A stretch of 16,738 bases of DNA, from NCBI GenBank assembly GCA_002296455.1, contig DBJG01000008.1:10461-27198 (forward strand), read 5' to 3'. Shown in pieces: positions 7,110-15,800 of the stretch. The stretch's first letter is position 1, and each line of letters starts with the position of its first letter. The position numbers and the translations under genes are program-made. Below the pieces are notes generated by a model. The model saw nothing but the letters and a program-made list of their open reading frames with translations. It made no database searches and had not been told where the DNA came from. This DNA is from Caryophanales bacterium UBA782. GTDB lineage: Bacteria > Bacillota_I > Bacilli_A > RFN20 > CAG-826.

Positions 7110-7832
7110 ATGAATACAAAGTATAAAAGAATTATCGTCAAAATCTCAGGGGAAGCTTTAAGCGACCACGATGATGAAACGATCTTAGACAAAAAGCAGC
7201 TTGCAAATGTTGCTACGGCGATTAAAGAAGTAAGAGGCTTGGGGGTCGAGGTCGGCGTTGTTGTTGGCGCTGGGAATATTTGGCGCGGCCGTTTGGCTGA
7301 AAAAATTGGCATTGAGCGTTCTACAGCAGATTATATGGGAATGCTTGGCACTATCATTAACGCGATGGCATTGCAAAGCGCGTTTGAAGAAGAAGGACTT
7401 GAAACCCGCGTCATGAGTTCAATCAACGTCCCGCAGGTTTGTGAGCCATACATTCGTCGCAAAGCAATTCATCATCTCTCTTTGGGGCGTGTTGTTATTT
7501 TTGCAGGTGGCATCGGGAACCCTTATTTTACAACGGATACGACCGCAACGCTTCGCGCAAGGGAAGTCTATGCGGATGCCATCTTGATGGGCAAAAATGG
7601 CGTAGGGGGTGTCTTTGATTCCGATCCAAGAACCAATCCAAACGCTAAACTCATCGAGCATCTTTCTTACCACGAACTCGTGGAAAAGAAACTTGCTGTT
7701 ATGGACCTCACCGCGGCAACGATGCTCGAGGATACCAATATTGAAATTCGTGTATTCGGCATGAATAGCGCCGATGACCTTGTCAAAGTTGTAAAAGGTG
7801 ATAATCTAGGTAGCACCATAGCTAAGGAGTAA
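7110..7832 (+). CDS. pyrH: UMP kinase (uridylate kinase)
   Basis: This cytoplasmic amino-acid-kinase-fold enzyme phosphorylates UMP to UDP with ATP, feeding RNA, DNA and cell-wall UDP-sugar synthesis. It has 240 residues, the normal size. Motifs: KISGEAL (11-17), GAGNIWRG (53-60), DYMGMLGTIINAMALQ (74-89), FAGGIGNPYFTTDTTATLRA (131-150, UMP/ATP site) and MGKNGVGGVFDSDP (160-173). The ATG at 7110 is the only start compatible with the N-terminus (MNTKYKRIIVKISGEAL), because the next in-frame Met is within the core. It has no Shine-Dalgarno sequence and sits 8 bases after a consensus -10 box, implying a leaderless message. frr follows after 7 bases. Confidence 0.97.
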   Translation: MNTKYKRIIVKISGEALSDHDDETILDKKQLANVATAIKEVRGLGVEVGVVVGAGNIWRGRLAEKIGIERSTADYMGMLGTIINAMALQSAFEEEGLETRVMSSINVPQVCEPYIRRKAIHHLSLGRVVIFAGGIGNPYFTTDTTATLRAREVYADAILMGKNGVGGVFDSDPRTNPNAKLIEHLSYHELVEKKLAVMDLTAATMLEDTNIEIRVFGMNSADDLVKVVKGDNLGSTIAKE

Positions 7833-7839
7833 TTATTTT

Positions 7840-8385
7840 ATGGATCCAATTGTTAACGAAGCAAAAGATAAGATGGAAAAGTCCATTGCAAGTCTTTTAT
7901 CTTCTTTTTCTAAATTAAGAAGCGGGCGTGCAAACCCTGCGATCCTAGCTGGTATCAAGTGCGATTATTATGGTGACAAGATGGAAATCACATCGTTATC
8001 GAGCATTTCGATGCCAGAGCCGCGCCAACTACTTGTCAAACCTTATTCTCGTGAAGACTTGAAGCCTATCGCTGCTGCTATTGCAAGCGCAAATCTCGGT
8101 ATCAACCCACAGGTGGAAGCCGATGCAATTCGCCTCGTCGTTCCTCCGTTAACGGAAGACACGAGAAAACAGATTGCCAAAGAAGCAAAAGGACTATCAG
8201 AAGAAGCCAAAGTGAGCATTCGTAACATCCGTCGCGATTTCCTTGACCTCATTAAAGAAGATGACTCCATGAGCGATGATTACAAAGAACGTGTGGAAGA
8301 CGATATTCAGAAAGCGGTCGATTCGGCGAACAAAAAAATCGATGAGCTTCTTGCGGAAAAGCAAAAGGAAATTCTTTCCATCTGA
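7840..8385 (+). CDS. frr: Ribosome recycling factor
   Basis: RRF, with EF-G, splits post-termination ribosomes so that subunits can be reused. It has 181 residues against a usual 185. Typical sequence includes LRSGRANPAIL (26-36), an SSISMPEPRQLLVKPYSRED segment, NLGINPQ, RLVVPPLTEDTRKQIAKEAK and the C-terminal helix ending in KQKEILSI. An AAGGAG ribosome site (7825-7830 region, within the pyrH stop context) lies about 9-10 nt upstream of the ATG. It is the second and last gene of the pyrH-frr unit, followed by a compact terminator. Confidence 0.97.
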   Translation: MDPIVNEAKDKMEKSIASLLSSFSKLRSGRANPAILAGIKCDYYGDKMEITSLSSISMPEPRQLLVKPYSREDLKPIAAAIASANLGINPQVEADAIRLVVPPLTEDTRKQIAKEAKGLSEEAKVSIRNIRRDFLDLIKEDDSMSDDYKERVEDDIQKAVDSANKKIDELLAEKQKEILSI

Positions 8386-8405
8386 TTCAAAATCTTTGCA
8401 AAAAC

Positions 8406-8430
8406 AGCCCCTTTATGGGGCTTTTTCTTT
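8406..8430 (+). terminator. Rho-independent terminator of pyrH-frr
   Basis: AGCCCC (8406-8411) and GGGGCT (8417-8422) form a GC-rich 6-bp stem with a TTTAT loop, followed directly by TTTTTCTTT. It begins 20 bases after the frr stop. Confidence 0.93.
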
Positions 8431-8464
8431 CTCCAAAAAGGAAGAAATATTGTTGCTCGCTGTC

Positions 8465-8500
8465 TTTTTAAAAGAACGACAATGATATATAATCATTGCG
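8465..8500 (+). promoter_or_regulatory. uppS promoter with -10 box 7 nt before the start codon
   Basis: A perfect TATAAT (8488-8493) lies 7 bases before the uppS ATG at 8501. The best -35 at a 17-base spacing is TTTTTA (8465-8470), which is poor (3 of 6). No Shine-Dalgarno sequence is seen. The box lies in an inverted repeat (separate entry). The arrangement mirrors that of pyrH and predicts a leaderless transcript for uppS-cdsA-dxr-rseP-polC. Confidence 0.6.
8480..8498. repeat. Inverted repeat centred on the uppS -10 box (candidate operator)
   Basis: CAATGAT (8480-8486) and ATCATTG (8492-8498) are perfect 7-base arms around ATATA. The repeat contains the -10 hexamer and ends two bases before the start codon. 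If transcription starts near 8500 this would not be an RNA hairpin, so a DNA-binding dimer site is the natural reading. AT-rich palindromes of this size also occur by chance. Confidence 0.4.
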
Positions 8501-9229
8501 ATGAAAAACGAATTCGCATTAACCAAAAAGTTAGACCATGTCGCTTTTATCATGGATGGCAATGGCCGTTGGGCAAACGCGAGGGGTTTGCCACGTTATT
8601 TAGGTCACAAAGAGGCCTGCAATCGCATTATTGAGCTCTTTGAATGCTGCCGCGAATTCCATATTCGTTACATGAGCTTCTTTGCTTTTAGCACGGAAAA
8701 TTGGAATCGCCCACAAGACGAAATTGATCATCTCATGGATTATTTGGAAACGTTCTTTCGAAAAGAAATCGACTATCTCGATTCTGTTGGGGCACGCATT
8801 GTCATTTCCGGCGATTTATCGAGAATTCGTTCTCAAACGCGTGCTGTCTGCGAAAGCGCGACAAAACGAACCGAGAACAATAGCGACTGGTTTCTAAACA
8901 TATGCTTGAATTACGGAGGGCGTGATGAGATTGTCCGCGCCGCAAAGAAGATTGCGATCGACTATAAAAGTGGTTCGCTTTCTTTAGATGAACTGAACGA
9001 TTCTTCGTTCCGAGAGTATTTGTGGAATCCGATACTTCCGGACGTCGACCTTCTTATTCGAACTTCCGGTGAAGAAAGAATCTCCAACTACATGCTTTAT
9101 GAATGCGCTTATAGCGAATTCGTTTTCACAAAAGTGAAATGGCCAGATTTTAAACGAGACGCATTCATTGACTGTCTAAAAGAGTATTGTGAGCGAAATC
9201 GTCGCTTCGGGGGATTAAAAAATGAATAA
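8501..9229 (+). CDS. uppS: Undecaprenyl diphosphate synthase (isoprenyl transferase)
   Basis: This enzyme adds cis-isoprene units from IPP to farnesyl diphosphate, making the C55 carrier for peptidoglycan and other envelope polymers. It has 242 residues, the usual size. Motifs: HVAFIMDGNGRWA (13-25, catalytic D19), FFAFSTENWNRP (60-71), CLNYGGRDEI (135-144), and DLLIRTSGEERISNYML (183-199) with R187, R193 and S195 for IPP binding, then E206 in AYSEFVFTKVKWPDF. The ATG at 8501 is required because the next Met is in the catalytic motif. No Shine-Dalgarno is present (leaderless candidate). It overlaps cdsA by 8 bases. Confidence 0.97.
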   Translation: MKNEFALTKKLDHVAFIMDGNGRWANARGLPRYLGHKEACNRIIELFECCREFHIRYMSFFAFSTENWNRPQDEIDHLMDYLETFFRKEIDYLDSVGARIVISGDLSRIRSQTRAVCESATKRTENNSDWFLNICLNYGGRDEIVRAAKKIAIDYKSGSLSLDELNDSSFREYLWNPILPDVDLLIRTSGEERISNYMLYECAYSEFVFTKVKWPDFKRDAFIDCLKEYCERNRRFGGLKNE

Positions 9230-10289
9230 TGAATTGCCACACCTTGAGGTAAACGAAATTTCAGAGAAGACGAAATTGTCCATGAGAAAGCGCGTTGTCG
9301 CCGCGATCGCGATGCTTGTCACGCTAATTCCTGCCATTTTCTTGGGCGGCTGGGTTTTCTTCGTCCTTCTTGCTCTATTTATTGGTTTTGCGGTATATGA
9401 AATGATTCATGCCACCAAGAAAAAATACCGTTGGTGGGTTTGGGTTTTCACATATCTAGTGGTCTTCAGTTACGTCTATTGGTTCGTAATCAAAGCAAAT
9501 ATTCACGAATATCAGGTCTCACGCGAATTCAATACGACGTTTGAGTTTTCGTTAGAAGACTATTATTCGGGCATCGTTGTGTCTCCGATTGCCGTTGCCG
9601 TTGCGATTGGTATTTATTGTTTAATTGCGATTCTCGATCATGATTTCGATTTTGCCGATGTCGCTTATTTTGTCTTTTTCTCCTTGCTATTAGGCCTTGG
9701 ATTCCAATGTTTTTTCTTCCTCCGTTATTATCCTTTTTATCTTTATAGTCATCATGAACCTTCTTCCTCTTTGATTTGGCTCGATGGGAAAGCGGGAGAA
9801 GCGTTACCAACACTTTGGCAATTTCAATATTTCTGGAGCGTGGGATTGGTATTCAATATGCTCATCGCTGCCACACTAAGCGACATGTTCGCCTATTTCG
9901 GCGGCATTTTCTTCGGCAAGCACAAAATGAATCCGCGCATCTCCCCGAATAAGACTTGGGAAGGATTTTTCTTTGGCATCTTCGGAGGGATTGCCGTCTC
10001 CTTCGTTTTCTCCATGGTTATGGCTGCGACAGGATTCCCACTCCTTCCGACATTGACAGTCGAACATTGGTATTGGAATTTGCTTCTTTCCGTTGTTGGC
10101 ACTCTCGCCGGCGTGTTAGGCGATTTGTCCTTTAGCTTAATCAAGCGTCATTATGGGGTTAAGGATTTTGGCACTTTGATTCCTGGGCATGGTGGCGTTA
10201 TGGACCGTATCGATAGCAATCTTTTCAGTGCGATTGGTATGACGATAATTTTGATTTTCATCACCAACGGATGGAATTTTGCTTTATGA
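9222..10289 (+). CDS. cdsA: Phosphatidate cytidylyltransferase (CDP-diglyceride synthase), enlarged
   Basis: This integral membrane enzyme converts phosphatidic acid and CTP into CDP-diacylglycerol, the precursor of the anionic phospholipids. It is multi-spanning, with hydrophobic segments at about 24-60, 72-90, 118-137, 146-168, 205-230, 249-270, 285-303 and 336-350. The family signature is clear: SLIKRHYGVKD (305-315) continuing to TLIPGHGGVMDR (318-329), with D315 and D328 matching metal-binding Asp. The SDMFAYFGG (220-228) and RISPNKTWEG (239-248) motifs also fit. At 355 residues it is about 80 longer than usual (260-285). The extra length lies in two hydrophilic loops, about 91-117 and 170-203. 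The start after GGGGG (9209-9213) overlaps uppS. The stop overlaps the dxr start (ATGA). Confidence 0.95.
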   Translation: MNNELPHLEVNEISEKTKLSMRKRVVAAIAMLVTLIPAIFLGGWVFFVLLALFIGFAVYEMIHATKKKYRWWVWVFTYLVVFSYVYWFVIKANIHEYQVSREFNTTFEFSLEDYYSGIVVSPIAVAVAIGIYCLIAILDHDFDFADVAYFVFFSLLLGLGFQCFFFLRYYPFYLYSHHEPSSSLIWLDGKAGEALPTLWQFQYFWSVGLVFNMLIAATLSDMFAYFGGIFFGKHKMNPRISPNKTWEGFFFGIFGGIAVSFVFSMVMAATGFPLLPTLTVEHWYWNLLLSVVGTLAGVLGDLSFSLIKRHYGVKDFGTLIPGHGGVMDRIDSNLFSAIGMTIILIFITNGWNFAL

Positions 10290-11437
10290 GAGATGTCACT
10301 CTTCTTGGGGCGAGCGGAAATATTGGAACGCAGACCCTCGATATACTGAAAGCAAATAAGGATCGTTTTACCCTTCGCGCCATATCCGTTGGAAAACACG
10401 TGGAGAAAATACCATCTATCTTAAAGGATTTTTCCTCGATTCACTGGATTTGCGTGAAAGAAGAAATAGACTGCTCTTATTTAGAAAACGAATACCCCTC
10501 TCTTTCTTTTTTTCACGGAGAAGAGGGGTTGATTCGGCTATTAGAGCATGCAGAATGCGATATGGTCGTGAACGCTTTGGTTGGCTTTTCCGGCCTGCTC
10601 CCATCCATCAAAGCACTTGAGCTCAATAAGATTCTTTGTTTGGCAAATAAGGAATCTTTGGTTGTGGGTGGCGCTTTCATTCGCGAAATTCTCCAGCAAG
10701 GCCATGGAAAGATATATCCAATTGATTCAGAGCATGTCGCCATTGCAAAATGTTTTTCTTCCGTTTCGCGGCAAGATGTCAAACGAATCCTTATCACAGG
10801 TAGTGGCGGTGCTTTCCGCGATAAAAGTCGCGCTGAGTTAGACTCTGTTACTCCTCTTGACGCTTTGAACCATCCGACTTGGTCAATGGGGAAGAAAATC
10901 ACCATTGATAGCGATACGATGTTCAACAAAGGCTTTGAAGTCATCGAAGCGAGTGTTCTCTTCTCTTGGCCGATTGAGCGAATTCAAATTGTTCTGCACA
11001 AGGAGAGCCGTCTGCATAGTGCCCTTGAATTAAATGATGGAACGCTCGTTGGAGAAGTGAATGAGCCAGACATGCACGGCCCAATTTCTTACGCGCTATT
11101 TGAAGGCAACGTCAATAAAGACGACATTTATTTCGTCTCATCGCTTTCCGATTTTGGTCCCTACCATTTCCGCGCATTCGATGAAAAACGCTACCCTGCC
11201 GTCCCTATTGCATTAAGCGCATTTAAGAAGGGTGGTATTTATCCTGCGGTTTTAAATGCTGCGGTTGAAGAATGCGATTATTTGTTCCTAGAGGGGAAGA
11301 TTCCTTTCTCTTCCATTGAAAGTTGGGCAGAAAAAGCCTTATTCGAAGCAAAATCCCCCAAAAGTGTTTCGCTAAGTGATATTCTTATTGCCGACCGCTC
11401 CACACGAAGGTTTCTTCGTGAGAAAGTAGGACACTAA
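10286..11437 (+). CDS. dxr: 1-deoxy-D-xylulose 5-phosphate reductoisomerase
   Basis: Dxr makes 2-C-methylerythritol 4-phosphate from DXP with NADPH, the committed step of the MEP isoprenoid pathway and the fosmidomycin target. It is 383 residues with the chosen start. Motifs: [16 protein letters not shown] (6-21, NADPH fold), [10 protein letters not shown] (120-129), PIDSEH (145-150, metal ligands D147 and E149), GSGGAFR (172-178), [20 protein letters not shown] (196-215) and E218. The usual DSAT loop reads DSDT here, with Asp at 210 beside the substrate-binding Ser. I chose ATG 10286, which overlaps the cdsA stop as ATGA and gives the standard N-terminus MRDVTLLG; an ATG at 10271 would add five residues. 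No good ribosome site is seen, so coupling to cdsA is likely. Confidence 0.96.
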   Translation: MRDVTLLGASGNIGTQTLDILKANKDRFTLRAISVGKHVEKIPSILKDFSSIHWICVKEEIDCSYLENEYPSLSFFHGEEGLIRLLEHAECDMVVNALVGFSGLLPSIKALELNKILCLANKESLVVGGAFIREILQQGHGKIYPIDSEHVAIAKCFSSVSRQDVKRILITGSGGAFRDKSRAELDSVTPLDALNHPTWSMGKKITIDSDTMFNKGFEVIEASVLFSWPIERIQIVLHKESRLHSALELNDGTLVGEVNEPDMHGPISYALFEGNVNKDDIYFVSSLSDFGPYHFRAFDEKRYPAVPIALSAFKKGGIYPAVLNAAVEECDYLFLEGKIPFSSIESWAEKALFEAKSPKSVSLSDILIADRSTRRFLREKVGH

Positions 11438-11441
11438 TTCG

Positions 11442-12854
11442 ATGCATATCTTTGTTACCATTCTCATCCTAATTGTGATGCTTGGCATCTTGATCAGCAC
11501 TCATGAAGCGGGACATTTACTCGTAGCCAAACGCTTTGGTGTTTATTGCGATGAATACTCAATCGGCTTTGGACCGAAGCTTTTTTCACACAAGAAAAGA
11601 GGTGCTGAGACGACTTTTTCTATTCGTGCAATTCCTCTTGGCGGATATGTCTCTATGTACGGGGAAGGGGCCAATGATGGGAACAAAGACGAAGATGACC
11701 GCTTTGCGAATATTCCTCCTGAAAGAAGTCTTGAAGGCGTCGCTGCTTGGAAACGTTGCTTAATTCTTGTTGCAGGTATTGCGGTTAATCTACTTCTTTC
11801 CTTTTTGTTTTGCATTATCTATGCGGTCTCCTTCCCGGATTTCCAAACTTACCAATCTTTGCTTGCAAGAGATATAAATGTTGAAAATACTCTTACGAAC
11901 GACCGTTACGTTGCCGACTTTGATGGTGGAACGCTCCGCATTGGCGTAAGCGAAGGAAGCCCTTGGGTTTATGGCTTCTATATTGAGGGGGATGAAGACA
12001 TTTTGGGTTCAAAAGAAACCCAAGAGGATTATCGCCTTATCGCTTCCTCTTTTGCTGTATCAACAAGCCAAACGGACTACGGCTTTGTTTTGGATACGGA
12101 CGCCATCTTAGAAAATAAGAGTGGATCCAAAAACGTTCTTGTGACGTTTTATCCATCTAGCGAACGCTCTACCAATGACTTCTTTTCTTGCTTGACTCTA
12201 TATACTCAAAACGATGTCACTCTTGTCCCAGTAGATTCTGTCGAAAAGAAGCTAGACGTCAATCATTATCCTGATTTTAAGAGCGGAAAAATCATCCTGA
12301 GTGAAAATGATAAACTCACAATGAATCTCTCCATTGGAAACATGACGAAAGAAGGTCACATTGTCGCTAGTAGAGAAAAGAAAGCCATCAGCGCAACCTA
12401 TTCTTCCTCGGGCTGGAATAATAAAACATTAAAAACTTACAGTAATGAATATTGGCTTCCATTTGGAAAAAGGCTTCTTGTCGGATGCATGGATTGGGTG
12501 AATTTCTTCCCACTTATCGGCGAAGGGATCGCAAGTATCTTCACAAGCGGATTGAATTCCGTGGGTGGCGTTGTTGCAATGGGAGCGGGTTTGTCTCAGC
12601 TATCGAGTTATATGGGCTGGGGAAAAACGTTTTTCTATTATGGCGGATTGATTTCTCTTAATTTAGCTATATTCAATTTGCTGCCCTTCCCAGGATTGGA
12701 TGGTTGGGGGCTTCTTGTCACACTTGTGGAAAAAGTCTTTAAGAAGAAAATACCGCAAAAAGCAAAAAGCATCGTGTCTCTCATCGGACTAGGGTTATTG
12801 ATGGTTCTTGGCGTTTTCATAACAATCAAGGACATTTTCCAATTCTTGGTTTAA
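11442..12854 (+). CDS. rseP: Site-2 membrane metalloprotease RseP/RasP family, divergent middle region
   Basis: This is an intramembrane zinc protease of the S2P family (RasP/RseP/Eep), which cleaves anti-sigma factors, leftover signal peptides or peptide pheromone precursors. It has 470 residues, against about 420-450. The zinc site HEAGH (21-25, catalytic E22) is in the first helix, followed by [11 protein letters not shown] (65-75) and a second helix (104-128). Residues about 145-345 stand where the PDZ domain belongs. Only a weak PDZ-like trace is seen ([20 protein letters not shown], 166-185), and the rest is not recognisable. The third zinc ligand is in [13 protein letters not shown] (411-423, D420), followed by a final helix. 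It begins 4 bases after dxr with a weak TAGGA site at 11427-11431. Confidence 0.92.
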   Translation: MHIFVTILILIVMLGILISTHEAGHLLVAKRFGVYCDEYSIGFGPKLFSHKKRGAETTFSIRAIPLGGYVSMYGEGANDGNKDEDDRFANIPPERSLEGVAAWKRCLILVAGIAVNLLLSFLFCIIYAVSFPDFQTYQSLLARDINVENTLTNDRYVADFDGGTLRIGVSEGSPWVYGFYIEGDEDILGSKETQEDYRLIASSFAVSTSQTDYGFVLDTDAILENKSGSKNVLVTFYPSSERSTNDFFSCLTLYTQNDVTLVPVDSVEKKLDVNHYPDFKSGKIILSENDKLTMNLSIGNMTKEGHIVASREKKAISATYSSSGWNNKTLKTYSNEYWLPFGKRLLVGCMDWVNFFPLIGEGIASIFTSGLNSVGGVVAMGAGLSQLSSYMGWGKTFFYYGGLISLNLAIFNLLPFPGLDGWGLLVTLVEKVFKKKIPQKAKSIVSLIGLGLLMVLGVFITIKDIFQFLV

Positions 12855-12860
12855 TTCTTT

Positions 12861-15800
12861 ATGGAACAGAAAATGCTTCTATTTCTTAATTCGCTTAAGG
12901 TCAATGACCCGCTTTCTTATGACCTTTCGTTTTTGAAATGCAAAAAAGATCAGAAAAATCGTTTCAAAGTCTTTTTCGGAATGAAGAAAGAAACTCCTTG
13001 GAATTATTCGCAGCTTGAAGAATTTGAAAGCGGACTAGCGAATCTCCGTTATCTATACGAAATTGAATTTACCTACGAGAAAAAACCAGAGTTCGAAGAT
13101 ATTTCGTCCTTGTTTTCAGCTTGGTATTTTAATCATTATAGAAACGCTCCTTCTCTTTCTCTTGTTCCTTCGCAATCGAATGAAATCCTTGCAAAACCGG
13201 AACGCAATGATGAAAAAGCAAACTGGGATTCCATCCTAAACGCATTTAATGAACAGCTTTCCTTTCTTTCCTATCCTTTTTCTGTAAAACTCTTTGTAGA
13301 AGAAGCGAAAGTAGAGCAAAAAGAGCTTGAGAAAAAAGAGAATTCTGAAGAAAAACAAAGCGAATACGAGACGGAAAAAGAAATCGCTTATAAGCAGGAA
13401 ATTAACCGTGCTGAAACGGAATACATCCAGTCGATTCAAAGGGAACGTTATTCCCGGAAAGGCAATTATCTAGAAGTTAAATCCATCAAAGAACTCTATT
13501 CCATGACGATGGTGAACGTCGCTTTTCGTGGCGTTATTTTCCAAGCGGATTCGAAATTGAACCGCAAAGGGAAATTGACGGGAACATATGGCATTGGCGA
13601 TGATGATAGCGCCATCAATTTGAAGGCGTTTGAAAGCGGTTATGGCTTGTCTGCGGACGAAATACAGGGGATTAAAGTCGGGGATTACTGTTTGATCAAA
13701 GGAAGGGTGGGACCGGATAAGTTTTCCGGCGAGCAACTTGTAACTGTTGATTATTGCGAGAAATTACCTCCTAAACCGCTTCGTGGCGATAGTGAAGGAG
13801 AAAAACGCGTTGAACTTCATCTTCACACGAAAATGAGTTCCATGGACGGCTTAGGCGAGATGAATGAATACTGCGCTTTGGCCAAAAACATGGGGATGGA
13901 TGCGATTGCCGTCACTGACCATGGCAACATTCAAGCTTTCCCTGACGCCCAAAAAGCTGCAAAGGCTTTTGGACTTCATATGGTTTACGGATGCGAATTT
14001 TATATGTTCGATCCGTTCCCGCAATACGTTTTCAACCCAAGTGACGTCCCTTTATCTAACGCCCGTTATTGCGTATTCGATACGGAAACGACGGGCCTAT
14101 CAAGTATGTTTGACCGCATGACAGAATTTGGTGGCGTTCTCATTGAAAACGGAGCAGTTACGAAACGTTTCGATTCTTTAATCAACCCCGGTGTGGCAAT
14201 TCCACGCATCATTCAAGAAAAAACGCACATTACCGATGAGATGGTAAAAGGGAAACCAACTATTGAAGAACTCATGCCTCAAATCGAAGAATTTATTTCT
14301 GGCACGATTCTTGTATCTCATAACGCTTCATTCGATATCGGTTTTTTAAACGAATCCCGTAAAAGAATGGGGTTACCTCCGCTGACCAATCCTGTTATCG
14401 ATACTCTTCCTTTGTCTCACTATCTTTTCCCTGACCGCAAATACCATAACTTGGAAGCCTTATATAAAAACTTAGGGCTTCCCGATTATAAAGAAGACGC
14501 CGCTCACCGCGCTGACGCCGACGCTGAAAGCCTTTGGAACGCTTGGGCGGTAATGCTCCCTATTTTGAATCCGAAAGGAACTATGCTTCATAAAGATTTG
14601 ATGAATCTACGCATCGATGAAGATTATTTCCGTTTTGCCCCATTAAAAGAAAAAGTCGAACGGGGCACGGCGAATATGGAAGAACTCACCCAACTTGTCA
14701 AATCGACGGTTTCCAATTTCTATAAGAACATCCGTGCGACCCACATGATTGCTTTGGTGAAAAATGAGCAGGGGCTCAAAGACCTTTACGCGTTGGTTTC
14801 GCTTAGCAATACAACATATTTGGCCGATCTTCCAAAGATTCCAAAATCAGAGCTATCGCGATTAAGAAAGAATCTTCTTTTCGGAAGCGCCTGTTTTAAC
14901 GGTGAGGTTTTCCGAAGCGCTACCTACGACCCATATGACAAGCTGAAAGAAACGATGAAGTTCTATGATTACATCGAGATTCAGCCTGTTGAGAATTACT
15001 CTTATCTTGTTAATACGCACGACATTACGGAAGAACGTCTTATGCAAGTGCTAAAGACGATTGTTAAAGCCGCTGATGAACTAGGCATCCCCGTCTGTGC
15101 AACGGGCGACGTCCATTATGTCAACCCCGAAGATAAAATTTGCCGTGACGTTTATATCGAAGCTAAAGCAATTGGCAACGGTTCCCATCCTTTAAACCCT
15201 CCTTTCCGTGCGCGTTTACCACATTTTGAAAACCCTGATCAGCACTTTCGCTCGACCAAGGAAATGATGGATTCCTTTAAGAAGTGGCTCCCTGAAGACA
15301 AATGCAAAGAAATTATTGTTACGAATACCCGAGCGATCGCAAGTCAAACAGGTGAACTTCAACCAGTGAAAATGGGCACCTTCCCACCAAACGCGAACCT
15401 CCCGGATAGCGCAGAGCGCTTGCGCGAAATTTGCTATAACAATTTGCGGCTCCATTATGGCGAGCACCCTGATCCTGAAGTAAAGAAGCGTCTAGACATG
15501 GAGCTTGATGGCATTATCGGCAACGGCTATTCCGTCACTTATTACATTGCTCATTGCATTATTAAGAAGGCGAATGAGGATGGCTACTTTGTTGGCTCTC
15601 GTGGCTCGGTTGGCTCTTCTTTTGCCGCGACTATGGCGGATATTACCGAAGTAAATCCATTGGCCCCACATTATTTATGCCCGAACTGCAAGCATTTTGA
15701 ATGGGCGAACGAGGATCCAAAATTTAAAAACGTTCGCAGTGGCTTTGATCTTCCCGAAAAAGAATGCCCTGAATGTCATACCAAGATGCTTAAAAACGGA

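Noticed and set aside
11403..11420. Perfect hairpin CACGAAG-GTTT-CTTCGTG at the end of dxr as a terminator
   Set aside because: No T tract follows and rseP begins only 4 bases after dxr; it is probably coding sequence coincidence, though an RNA processing role cannot be excluded.
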